Source: Dastarcus helophoroides (taxonomy: Eukaryota; Arthropoda; Insecta; Coleoptera; Bothrideridae). From it: DNA of 64,000 bases. Positions 46,483-57,640 of this stretch are shown here, piece by piece. The stretch is taken from positions 14,043,053 through 14,107,052 of the forward strand of contig CM053335.1 of NCBI GenBank assembly GCA_028583605.1. Direction: 5' to 3'. The position numbers and the translations under genes are program-made. The notes under the pieces are model-generated. The model saw nothing but the letters and a program-made list of their open reading frames with translations. It made no database searches and was not told the DNA's origin. Within the stretch, counting starts at the first letter, position 1. Every line of letters begins with the position of its first letter.

Positions 46483-48004
46483 GTTTTTTCACGGCAACTT
46501 TAACAATTTAAAGTTCATTTCATTTTGTAGTTTTGACAACAAATGTTTGGAAAAAACCCTGAAAGCTCTATAACAATTTTAACATTTTGTAAAAACCAAA
46601 AAAATTCGAGTTGTTTGCAAAGATATTTCAATTTTTTTTCAAATTTCGATTTTTTCTTTAAGAAATTTTGCTTTTTTTTCCTATAAAATTTGTTTTTCTT
46701 TAAACATTTTATACAAATATTTTTTTTTTGAAATTTTAACTTTCCCTGGAGATTTTCTATTTAGTATATTTTTTCTTGCAGAAATTGTGATTTCTCTCTA
46801 ATTTTTTTTTGGAAACCAAAAAATTTTTTAACAAAATTTTGCTATTTTAAAATTTATTTTATCTTGTAATTTTGATAAAAAACTGAAAATTATTAGGTAT
46901 AAATTAAAAAATAAACTTCAAATTTGCATAAAAATAAGAAAACTTTGGGAAAAGTATTAAAATTTCAAAAAAAAAAAAATGAACCGATTTCAACCTATTT
47001 TACAATTTGATATTTCTCTAAAAAATTGCTACTGCTGTAGGACCGGAATTTCCAATTTTCCTAAAAATGTTAAATTAATTCTTGAAACTCCCAAGTTCAA
47101 ATTTAGAATCTAAATTTCGATAAAAAAAAAACGAAATTTAAAGACTAAACTCAAATTTTCAAGAAAACGCAGATCACATTTCTAGAACAAGTTGTTATCT
47201 GTAAACAATATTTTGCAAAAAAAAAACATTTTAGAAATTAAATAAGAAATTAAATAAAAAAATTTGTTTGCAATAAATTAATTGTCGAAAATATTTTTAT
47301 AATTTTGACTTTTAAAGTGGGAACTACTGAAATTTTTGAAAAAATGAGTCAACATTTCTAGAAGAGTCTCAAAATTTCGAAATTAAAATTAATCAAAATG
47401 TTAAAAAAAATTCATTAACTTACTGTTCCAATTTAATTTTTTTTCTAGTAATTTTGAAGTTCCAGAGAAATTTCAAAAATCAAAAATCAGCTTGAAGCCA
47501 ATTTTTTGTGATTAAAATTCAAATTTTGCCAATTTATTTGTATATAAAATGCAACTTTGTTTGGAAATTTGTTTCAAAACTTTGCACAATTTTAAAAATA
47601 CAAAATGTTGTTATTAATTTTCTCAAATTCGAGTGTTATTTCGAAATTTTTCTTGAAAAATTTAAATTTAAAAACAAAAATATTACCACTTTTAAAAAAT
47701 AAAGCAAAAGTTATCAGCGAATATGCAAATACTTTGAAATTTTCATAGAAAGTCAAATTTTCAAAAGAAACTAGGGATTTCGAAAAAAATTTTTAATTTT
47801 TAAAATGGTCGACATTTTGAATAATTTTGGGATTGTGAATAAAAGATGAATTTTTGGAAAGATATGAACAATTAAAATAAATTGCAGAGTTCTTAGTTAA
47901 ATTTTCAAAGAAGCTAAATTTCTTGAATATTGGAGAAAACTTTAAATTATCAAAAAATTTGTAATTATTGAAAAAATTTAAATTTGGAAAGGTAAAGTTG
48001 AAAA

Positions 48005-49345
48005 AAAGTCGAAAATTTCAATAGTTCAAGTTTGAAAACAATCTTTTCTTTTTATTCGAAGATTTGATTGAAAATGTCTACAAAAATGTATCAACAAAAT
48101 AAAATAAAATAGAATTTTTTTAAAAAAAAGTTGTTTTCAAAAAGAGTCGAAATTTTGAAAAAAAGTCGAAGTTTTGAAATGGAATCGAAATGTTACGAAA
48201 TATTAGTCGAAAATGTGAATAAAAGATGTCTGACTTTGAAAAAAATCACAATTTTCAAATAAAGGAAAAGGCTAAATTACGAAAAAAAGTCGAAAATTTC
48301 AATAGTTCAAGTTTGAAAACAATCTTTTCTTTTAAGTCGAAAATTTAATTGGAAATGTTAAAAAAAATGTATAAACAAAAAAATAGAACTTTTTTAGAAT
48401 AAGTTGTTTTCAAAAAGAGTCGAAATTTTGAAAAAAATTGAAGTTTTGAAATGGAATCGAAATGTTACGAAATATTAGTCGAAAGTGTGAATAAAAGATG
48501 TCTGACTTTGAAAAAAATTACAATTTTCAAATAAAGGAAAAGGTAAAATTACGAAAAAGAGTCGAAAATTTCAATAGTTTAAGTTTGAAAACAATCTTCT
48601 CTTTTAAGTCGAAGATTTAATTGGAAATGTTTAAAAAAATGTACAAACAAAAAAATAGAACTTTTTAAAAAAAAAGTTGTTTTCAAAAAGAGTCGAAATT
48701 TTGAAAAAAATTGAAGTTTTGAAATGGAATCGAAATGTTACGAAATATTAGTCGAAATGGTCAATAAAAGATGTCTGACTTTGAAAAAAATCACAATTTT
48801 CAAATAAAGGAAAAGGTAAAATTACGAAAAAGAGTCGAAAATTTCAATAGTTTAAGTTTGAAAACAATCTTTTCTTTTAAGTCGAAGATTTAATTGGAAA
48901 TGTTTAAAAAAATGTATAAACAAAAAAATAGAACTTTTTTAAAAAAAAGTTGTTTTCAAAAAGAGTCGAAATTTTGAAAAAAAGTCGAAGTTTTGAAATG
49001 GAATCGAAATGTTACGACATATTAGTCGAAAATATCAATAAAAGATGTCTGACTTTGAAAAAAATCACAATTTTCAAATAAAGGAAAAGGTAAAATTACG
49101 ATAAAAAAGTCGAAAATTTCAATAGTTCAAGTTTGAAAACAATCTTTTCTTTTAAGTCGAAGATTTAATTGGAAACGTTTAAAAAAATGTATAAACAAAA
49201 AAATAGAACTTTTAAAAAAAAAAGTTGTTTTCAAAAAGAGTCGAAATTTTGAAAAAAAGTCGAAGGTTTGAAATGGAATCGAAATTTGACGAAATATTAG
49301 TCGAAAATGTCAATAAAAGATTTTAAAAAATGTCTGACTTAAAAA
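48005..49345. repeat. ~274-bp tandem array, about five units
   Basis: Marker ATAGTTCAAGTTTGAAAACA occurs near 48021, 48303, 48574, 48847 and 49122 (spacing 271-282). Other shared words are GAATCGAAATGTTACGA and AAAGATGTCTGACTTTGAAA. Units differ mainly by indels in A runs. Confidence 0.9.
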
Positions 49346-50851
49346 AAATCAAAATTTGTAAATAAACGATCGACAGTTTACAAAAACTGTCAACATTTTG
49401 AAAATAGTGGAAAAAATAGTCAACATTTTTGAGTTTGTCAAAAATTTTAAATTTTGAAAAATGGCTAAAATTTTGAAAAATTCAATTATTTAAAAAAGGT
49501 GGAGTTTGCAACAAAGTGGGAATTAAAATAAAAGGTTGAAAATTTCCAAACAGTGCAGATTTAAGAAAAGGTTAAAATTTTTAATAAGAAGGTCTGAATT
49601 TGTTGAAAAGGCAAAAATTTTCAAAATCTTTCAAGTTTCCAAAAGAAGTCAAAATTTGCAAAAGAAGAAATTTTTAAAAGAAAAAAGATGAAATTTATAG
49701 TCGTAATTAAAAAAATATCATAATTTGCAAAAGATTTGGGAATTTTTATCGAATTTACGAAATAATTCGAAATTTTAAAAAAATTTAAATTTTGAATAGT
49801 TGTGAAATTTGCCCTCAAGTTTTCAATAAAAACCAAATTTTTGAAACCGGAATATTGAAAACAAGTGAGAATTATCAGGTAGATTGAGGTTTTGAAAACT
49901 GGAAATATTCAGAAATTAAAATTTTGGAAAAAGTTAAATTTTTGGTAGTTATAATTTTGAATCAAAGTGGAACATTTTTTTAAAAAGTTGAGATTTTAGG
50001 TCAAAACCATTAACATTTTGAAAAAATGTCAAACATTTCATAAAATTTCAGTATTTTCAAAAAAGTCAAAATTTTGAAAGATTTTCGAAAATTAAGAAGT
50101 AACGAAGTTTTTAACAAAATAGTAAAAAATAATCGAAACTTTGCAAAAAGTCGAAATTTTGAAAAATAGTTGACCTTTAAATAAAAACCTGTCGAAATTA
50201 TTAAAAATCGAAATTTTCAATAAAAAAATTATAAGTTTTCAAAAAAAAATTATTAACAAAAATGAAATTAGGAGAAAGTCAAATATTTAAAAATTGAAAA
50301 GTCCAGTTTTGTAAAATTTACATTTTCATTCAATTTTTAAATGGTAAAAATTAAAAAAAATGTAATAATTAATTTTAAAAAAATTACAAGAAGAAAGAGA
50401 GAACATCGAAAAATCGAAAAATTTAGGAAAATACGGAAATTTTCAAAAAGAGTATTCACAGTTTTTCGAAAAAGTCAATACTTCAAAATAAAATAAGGTC
50501 AAGATTACAAGAACTTTATCAAAATTTTTCATTGTCAAGTTTTCAAAAAAAATCTAAAATTTTTGAAAAGTGACATTTTGAAAATGTCAAAATCTTAAAA
50601 ATTTTAAAACGCTAAACATTGTCGCAGCACCCCCATTAGTTTTGGCTTCGAGCCGCCATTGGTTGTCAGATCTCTGTCTACTATTTGAATATAAAATTAG
50701 TTTGACAGTGACGGGAACAAAGTTCGATGATAAAATGTATTATGTGCCCCTGCTTTCAGGAAATCTCCCTATCAATTTTTATCTAAATCGGTTGTGCAAT
50801 TTAGTCGTAAAAATGTAACGAACAGACAGACAGTCAAACACTTTTGATTTT

Positions 50852-50990
50852 TGGTGGAACGGACTTGTCCTTGGTTATCTTCAAAAATTGATATACAAAT
50901 CTTGTCCCCTGGAGTCGAGAACTATTTAAAGATACAACAAAAATTGCTCTAGTACGTTTCGGTAGCCACGCTGTCATCTTCGCATTTATA
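50852..50990 (-). repeat. Diverged family A element with the core inverted relative to the left arm
   Basis: The left terminus and arm (GGTGGAACGGACTTGTCCTT, TTGATATACAAATCTTGTCC) read as usual. They are followed by the reverse complement of the core: CTAGTACGTTTCGGTAGCC, CACGCTGTCATCTTCGCA. On the minus strand this gives CGAAGATGACAGCGTGGCTACCGAAACGTAC in pieces; stem II pairing and CTGAAGA are degraded. Confidence 0.65.
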
Positions 50991-51055
50991 TATTAATTAC
51001 TGAGGCGACATCCAATATCCAATATGTATAAAATACCAAAGTTATTGATATTAGA

Positions 51056-52013
51056 TGAAGTCTGTCAACTAGAGCGTTACTGAAGCGTTAGATAAAATCT
51101 ATCAACTGGAGCGTTACTTAAGCGTTACTGAAGCGTTACTTAAGCGTTACTGAAGCGTTACATAAGCGTTACTTAAGTGTTACTGAAGCGTTACTTAAGT
51201 CTGTCAACTAGAACGTTACTGAAGCGTTAGATAAAATCTATCAACTGGAGCGTTACTTAAACGTTACTGAAGCGTTACTTAAGCGTTACGTAAGCGTTAC
51301 TTAAGTGTTACTGAAGCGTTACTTAAGTCTGTCAACTAGAGCGTTACTGAAGCGTTACTTAAGCGTTACTGAAGCGTTACATAAGCGTTACTTAAGTGTT
51401 ACTGAAGCGTTACTTAAGTCTGTCAACTAGAACGTTACTGAAGCGTTAGATAAAATCTATCAACTGGAGCGTTACTTAAGCGTTACTGAAGCGTTACTTA
51501 AGCGTTACTGAAGCGTTACGTAAGCGTTACTTAAGTGTTACTGAAGCGTTACTTAAGTCTGTCAACTAGAGCGTTACTGAAGCGTTAGATAAAATCTATC
51601 AAATGGAGCGTTACTTAAGCGTTACTGAAGCATTACGTAAGCGTTACTTAAGTGTTACTGAAGCGTTACTTAAGTCTGTCAACTAGAGCGTTACTGAAGC
51701 GTTAGATAAAATCTATCAACTGGAGCGTTACTTAAGCGTTACTGAAGCGTTACTTAAGCGTTACTGAAGCGTTACGTAAGCGTTACTTAAGTGTTACTGA
51801 AGCGTTACTTAAGTCTGTCAACTAGAGCGTTATTGAAGCGTTACTTAAGCGTTACTGAAGCGTTACTTAAGCGTTACGTAAGCGTTACTTAAGCGTTACT
51901 TAAGTGTTACTGAAGCGTTACTTAAGTCTGTCAACTAGAGCGTTATTGAAGCGTTAGATAAAATCTATCAACTGGAGCGTTACTTAAGCGTTACTGAAGC
52001 GTTACTTAAGCGA
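51056..52013. repeat. 11-bp array (GCGTTACTTAA / GCGTTACTGAA) with a higher-order unit
   Basis: Alternating 11-mers GCGTTACTTAA and GCGTTACTGAA, punctuated by GTCTGTCAACTAGA and TTAGATAAAATCTATCAACTGG at about 90-140-bp steps. The TTAGATAAAATCTA insert is itself a near palindrome. Nothing coding. Confidence 0.95.
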
Positions 52014-52628
52014 ACTGAACATTATTTTCTCGCTGGACGCAAACAAGTGTTTCCAATTTAAAAATCGCTTTAAAGATGGATGACGCGATGCGTCTTCATC
52101 CGTAAAAATCCGTCCAGATTCGTCCTTGACTTACAAAGCTCAGGATCGATACGATGCCCCCGCAGACACAAAGGATAAACGCGTCTTTATTCGCCGTGTC
52201 TTACCCAGACTCATTTACAATGAATAGCCTGTAAATCTAAACCGCATACATCTGTTCCTGATTATGATATATTTACTGCAAAACGTCGTTTGTAGTCATC
52301 CGCGAGGGGAAACTGGGCCCCCACGTCCGTGTCAATTTCGTCCGTCTGCCTTTGCGGTGGCGGCATTCACATGACCTTAATCCGTGCTTCTAGTTTTCTA
52401 ATAAAACCAAGACGTCTGATTTATGTGCTTTCATGCGTTTTTGCGCGCGTTCGAAACTTTCATGGCGTGTAGCGGTGAAGCGAAGAAGCGTGGAGACGGA
52501 GGATTCCATCGGTGCGATAAATGCCTCCCAACTTCCAGCGGGAAACCGCCAGGTCTTGGGTTAAACCTTCACATGGCTGAAGTGCTTTTTTTATCGACAA
52601 TGTAGGGCAAGCAGATTTGCTTTAAAAT
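52014..52628. other. Single-copy stretch, locally GC-richer
   Basis: 52280-52600 has clearly higher GC and includes a 60-codon open frame (52423-52605) with no recognised domain. It could be a conserved non-coding element or an unrecognised exon; I cannot support a gene. Confidence 0.4.
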
Positions 52629-52725
52629 ATCTCTGTGAAGATGATAGCTTAGCTATCGAACGTGTCAGAGCAATCTTGTGTTTTTTAATCCTGTTGGTTT
52701 CAGGGGACAAGATTTGTATTTCAGT
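52629..52725 (+). repeat. Degenerate family A unit
   Basis: ATCTCTGTGAAGATGATAGC, TTAGCTATCGAACGTGTC and AGAGCAATC, then the right arm GGTTTCAGGGGACAAGATTT. CTGAAGA is now GTGAAGA and GAAAC is GAAC, so the core is broken while stem II still pairs. Confidence 0.65.
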
Positions 52726-53043
52726 TTTTCATAATTATTAAACTTTATTAACGATTAAAAAGCAACAAAAAAAATGTTAATTTTTTTTGTTGCTTTTTTT
52801 GAAACGATCTAAACCAAAGAGATCGAGATATAAACACAGCTCTATAATTGTTGAAATTATAAGAAAAATGCAGAAACTATTTAAGTTTTAAAAAACAAAA
52901 GGGCCAATTACCAAAAAAAGATCTCTTTTAGAAAAAATCATTTGCTGAAAACGGCCGAAATTTTCAAAGAAAACAATCCTACAGTTTGTTGTAAATTCGA
53001 CTTTCAATCATAATTAGGATTTGATGTGAGCTACAATGGAAAT

Positions 53044-53165
53044 CCTGAGAGAAACAATTCTAATCCCAGAAACAATTCAAATCGCAGAAACAATTCGAAT
53101 CGCAGAAACAATTCGAATCTCAAAAACAATTCGAATCGCAGAAACGATTCGAATCGCAGAAAATA
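53044..53165. repeat. 18-bp minisatellite, six units
   Basis: Units of AGAAACAATTCGAATCGC, 18 bp each. The 65-codon frame with repeated ETIRIA is a by-product. Confidence 0.92.
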
Positions 53166-53880
53166 TAGTAATATTTAGCGAGCGCGAAGGCTATCGTTAT
53201 ACGCTTCAGATTGTCGAGAATCGAGAAATGTAGGGCGACCGTCAGATTGTCCCTGCTTGCAGCGTTCTAACGCCACTATTTTGCGAGCTCGTTTCCTAAA
53301 TGGGAAGCTAAAGGAATCTGTGGACAGACCATAGTGGCAATGTGAAATGACTTACATGAAAAAAGGATAAAAATAGTCGAAATGTGAATTCTCTCGATGT
53401 GTAAACGATATCTTTAACGTTGTTTGTTATTCATGAACACGTTCGATCTGTACATTGTTACAATCGAGGGTCATAATACGAATATATTCTTCGTACGATA
53501 TAAACCCAGTCCCCTTGCTAGCTTAGTAAGTGAAATTTCGAGTCGATATATTATTGGTCTTTGGGAGAGATGAAGGTTGTGTATAATGTAGGAACTCGAT
53601 TATAGTGGGCGAGTTACATATTCTGATAGTATCAGATGGCTTAAACATGAACACGTTCGTGTTCGGATCGACTACAGCAATGGTCGAGTGTCCTCAAAGG
53701 TAAAAGCTTCAATATCATTCTAATGGAATTTGTTTTGAGGCAAGATATCTTGTTTAATTTGATAATCACTTAAAGACTCACTACACGTAAAAAAACACGT
53801 AAACGTAACAAGACGACACGCCACCATCACGATAATTTTCGTTGCCAACGTGCTCTAATGTTGACCGTAACATGAAGTGT
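53166..53880. other. Apparently single-copy non-coding stretch
   Basis: No gene or repeat recognised. Confidence 0.45.
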
Positions 53881-54003
53881 AAGACGCGTAATAGAATTAA
53901 GAAATGTGTGATCGGCATCTGGGTTTGAACTCGCGACCTAACACTCAAGAAGCCTCCTATCCATTGCCACCTACCACTCAAGAAGCCTCTTACCCATTGC
54001 CCC
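53881..54003 (-). mobile_element. tRNA-derived SINE-like fragment
   Basis: On the minus strand, GTGTTAGGTCGCGAGTTC and AAACCCAGATGCC contain a B box-like GAGTTCAAACC (53922-53932), preceded by GGATAGGAGGCTTCTTGAGT. TGATCGGC just left of the B box and GTGTGATC resemble the equivalent position of the second candidate at 60041. A partial duplication of the front (CACTCAAGAAGCCTC appears twice) is visible. Confidence 0.5.
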
Positions 54004-55660
54004 ATGCAAAAATTCCAAGTAACTATCGACGGATCTTTATGCAAAAATTCCACATAACTCTGGATGGATTTTTATGCAAAAATTCCAAATAACTGTGGAC
54101 GGATTTTTATGCAAAAAATCCAAGTAACTGCCGACAGATTTTTGTCCAAAAATTCCACATAACTGTGGATGGATTTTTATGAAAAAGTTCCAAATAACTG
54201 TCGACGGATTTTTATGCAAAAATTCCAAGTAACTGTCGACCGACCTTTATGCAATAATTCCACATAACTCTGGATGGATTTTTATGCAAAAGTTCCAAAT
54301 AACTGTGGACGGATTTTTATGCAAAAATTCCAAGTAACTGCCGATTTTTGTCCAAAAATTCCACATAACTGTGGATGGATTTTTATACAAAAGTTCCAAA
54401 TAATTGTCGACGGATTTTTATGCAAACATTCCAAGTAACTGTCGACGGACCTTTATGCAAAACTTCCACATAACTCTGGATGAATTTTTATGCAAAAGTT
54501 CCAAATAATCATCGAAGGATTTTTATGCAAAAATTCCAGGTAACTGTCGACGGACCTTTATGCAAAACTTCCACATAACTCTGGATGGATTTTTATGCAA
54601 AAGTTCCAAATAACTGTGGACGGATTTTTATGCAAAAGTTCCAAATAATCATCGAAGGATTTTTATGCAAAAATTCCTCATAACTGTGGATGGAATTTTA
54701 TGCAAAAATTTCTCATAACTGTGGACGGATTTTTATGCAAAATTCCTCATAACTGTGGACGGATTTTTATGCAATATTCTAAACAAATAAGTGGGCGGAT
54801 TTTATGCAAAAATTTCGAATAACTGTGGACGGATTTTTACACAAAAAAACTTTTCTATTCATACTAAATTCTACAGACTCGTTCTCATATAATCATTGCT
54901 GGGTTTACATATAGAAACAATAATTTTTCATTGATATCGTTGAAAGGATGATTCATGGAATGATTATGCAAAAATTCCACATAACTGAGGAAGGATTTTT
55001 ATGCAAAAGTTGCTAATAATTGTGGACGAATTTTTATGCAAAAATTCCACATAAATGTAGAGGGATGTTATGCAAAAGTTCCAAATAACTGTGGACGGAT
55101 TTTTATGCAAAAATTCTTCATAACTGTGGACGGATTTATATAGCAAAAATTCCACATAACTGGAGGGATGTTATGCAAAAGTTGCGAATAACTGTGGACG
55201 GATTTTTATGCAAAAATTCTTTATAATTATGGACAGATTTTTATGCAAAAATTCCACATAAGTGTAGAGGGATGTTATGCAAAAGTTCCAAATAACTGTG
55301 GACGGATTTTTATGCAAACATTCTTCATAACTGTGGACGGATTTATATGCAAAAATTCCACATAGCTGGAGGGATGTTATGCAAAAGTTCCACATAACTG
55401 TGGACGGATTTTTATGCAAACATTTTTTATAACTGTGGATGGATTTATATACAAAAATTCCACATAACTGGAGGGATGTTATGCAAAAGTTCCAAATAAC
55501 TGTGGACGGATTTGTATGCAAAATTTCTTCCTAATTGTGGATGGATTTATATCCAAAAATTCCACATAACTGTGGACAGATTTTTATGCAAAATTTCTAA
55601 ATATCCGTGGACGGATTTTTATGCAAAAATTCTCAATAATTGTGGTCCCTTCTGCTGAAT
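54004..55660. repeat. 35-bp minisatellite block 1 (GGATTTTTATGCAAAAATTC...)
   Basis: About 45 units of GGATTTTTATGCAAAAATTC plus CAAATAACTGTGGAC with frequent 1-2-base changes. A 120-bp non-repeat spacer (54845-54966) is shared with block 2. From 54970 to 55560 units alternate with shorter GGAGGGATGTTATGC units. Confidence 0.93.
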
Positions 55661-56144
55661 TATAAGTTTAATTCGCTTAATAACTTATCCTTACGCCTTT
55701 TAAGTTTTCGTTTCTGTCGTCAGTCTCCTGTCATAATGTAATAAGTATGATGAAGAATTTAATTCCTGGCATATTAGAGTCCGTTTTCCGGGTCTGTGCA
55801 ACCATCTGACGTTTCTTATTCCTCGTTTTAAGTAGATGTATTGTTCCCGAGGGTGAGAATTTAATTCACCACATGAGTTCGTAGGCGCGCGATTATTCCT
55901 GAGCGTCTTTGTAATATGGTCCATAAAGCCCTATATGGAGATCTCCCCGTGAATAATGAAATTTATGTCATACGTTTTGCCTCATTTCCCAAAGTGGAAA
56001 TTGTTTTTAGCTTTTGTATTACATCTCGTCCTTTTAGCTCTTTCATTAGGTCTCGTCTTTTTAGCATTACGTCTCGTACTTTGGTTAATATCAAACGCTG
56101 CTCGTGATCAATTTTGGGGCAAACGCTATTCCTCGATGATTCTA
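55661..56144. other. Apparently single-copy non-coding stretch
   Basis: No gene recognised. The sequence from about 55990 leads into the first 0.5-kb tandem unit. Confidence 0.4.
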
Positions 56145-57390
56145 AGTTTCTATCAAAGGACGATGCACCCCTAAAGGTTATGTTATAAACAGAAACGTCG
56201 ATCTACAAGACCAGACAATTTGTACGTTTCAGCTTCTTTCTAATTTTTTTTATTCTCCTTTCAAATATACTTATTAGGTGTCTCCATTAGCAGGAACCCT
56301 GAGTTTAAGGAGTTTATTCCAGGAGACCTTGCTTTTCAACTTTGATGAATTTCAAGAAATAATCTAAGGAAGCTGGACCTCCGCATCCCAAGAGTGAGAA
56401 ACATTGTAAGAAACACAGGACTAAGTCCTGAAGTGAGAAGAAGAAAAAGAAGCAGAAAAAGAGAAAGAAGAGGAGAAGAAGAAGAGAAAGAAGAGGAGAA
56501 GAAGAAGGGGAAGAAGGGAAAGAAGAGGAGAAGAAGAAGGGGAAGAAGAGAAAGAAGAGGAAAAGAAGAGGGGGAAGAAGAAAAAGAAGAGGAAGATGAG
56601 GATGAAGAAGAAGATAAGTTTCTATCAAAGGACGATGCACCCCTAAAGGTTATCCTAAAACAGAAACGTCGATCTACAAGACAAGCCAATTTGTACATTT
56701 CAGCTTCTTTCTAATTTTTTTTATTCTTCTTTCAAATATACTTATTAGGTGACTCCATTAGCAGGAATCCTGAGTTCAACGAGTTTATTCCAGGAGACCT
56801 TGTTTTTCAACTTTGATGAATTTCAAGAAATAATCTAAGGAAGCTGGACCTACGGATCCCAAGAGTGAGAAACATTGTAAGAAGCAAAGGACTAAGTCCT
56901 GAAGTGAGAAAAAGAAGAAGAAGAAAAAGAGGAAGAATAATTAGAAGAAAAAGAAAAAGGTGAGGAAGAAGAGAAAGAAGAGGAGAAGAAGAAGAAGAAG
57001 AGAAAGAAGAGGAGAAGGGGAAGAAGAGAAAGAAGAGAAAGAAGAGAAAGAAGAGGAGAAGGAGAAGGGGAAGAAGAGAAAGAAGAGAAAGAAGAGAAAG
57101 AAGAGGAAGATGAGGAAGAAGAAGAAGAAGATGAGTTTCTATCAAAGGACGATGTACCCCTAAAGGTTATCCTAAAACAGAAACGTCGATCTACAAGACA
57201 AGACAATTTGTACATTTTAGCTTCTTTCTAATTTTTTTATTCTCCTTTCAAATATACTTATTAGGTGTCTCTATTAGCAGGAATCCTGAGTTCAAGGAGT
57301 TTATTCCAGGAGACCTTGCTTTTCAACTTTGATGAATTTCAAGAAATAATCTAAGGAAGCTAGCCCTCCGCATCCCAAGAGTGAGAAACA
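56145..57390 (+). repeat. Three tandem ~0.5-kb units, each with its own polypurine tract
   Basis: Units start at AGTTTCTATCAAAGGACGAT (56145, 56613 and 57131). Each contains ACAGAAACGTCGATCTACAA, TTAGCAGGAAyCCTGAG and GGACTAAGTCCTGA. Units 1 and 2 end in a GAAGAA purine tract of different length (56440-56612; 56905-57130). In unit 2 a frame passes from the purine tract into FLSKDDAPLKVILKQKRRST and stops shortly after, so an exon or TE coding end may be involved; unit 1 is frameshifted there. The parent is not recognised. Confidence 0.85.
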
Positions 57391-57640
57391 ATTTTCGACT
57401 TTTTTTTCTCGAAATTTCGACCTTTTTCTCGAAATTTCGATCTTTTTCTCGAAATTTCGACTTTTTTCTCGAAATTTTAACTTCTCGAATTTTAACTTTT
57501 TTTTCAAAATTTCGACTTTAATCCAAAAGTTTCGACTTTCTTTTCGAAATTTCGACATTTTTCTTTCTCGACTTTTTTCTCAAATTTCGATTTTTTCTCG
57601 AAATTTTGACTTTTATACTCAAAATTTTGACCATGAACAT
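57391..57640. repeat. TTTTTCTCGAAATTTCGAC array
   Basis: Roughly 19-bp units of CTCGAAATTTCGACTTTTT, the complement of the A-rich repeat words seen elsewhere. The array replaces the third purine tract and joins ACCATGAACATTGTAAGAAA on the right. Confidence 0.85.

Larger units (their letters stand above)
45540..50600. repeat. 5-kb A/T-rich degenerate repeat region
   Basis: Irregular TTTTGAAATTT/AAAATTTCAAA words, T-rich on the left (to about 46.8 kb), then A-rich on the plus strand. It contains the 46.1-46.5 kb family A element and the 48.0-49.3 kb tandem array. Open frames are F/N/K-rich and not genes. Confidence 0.7.
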
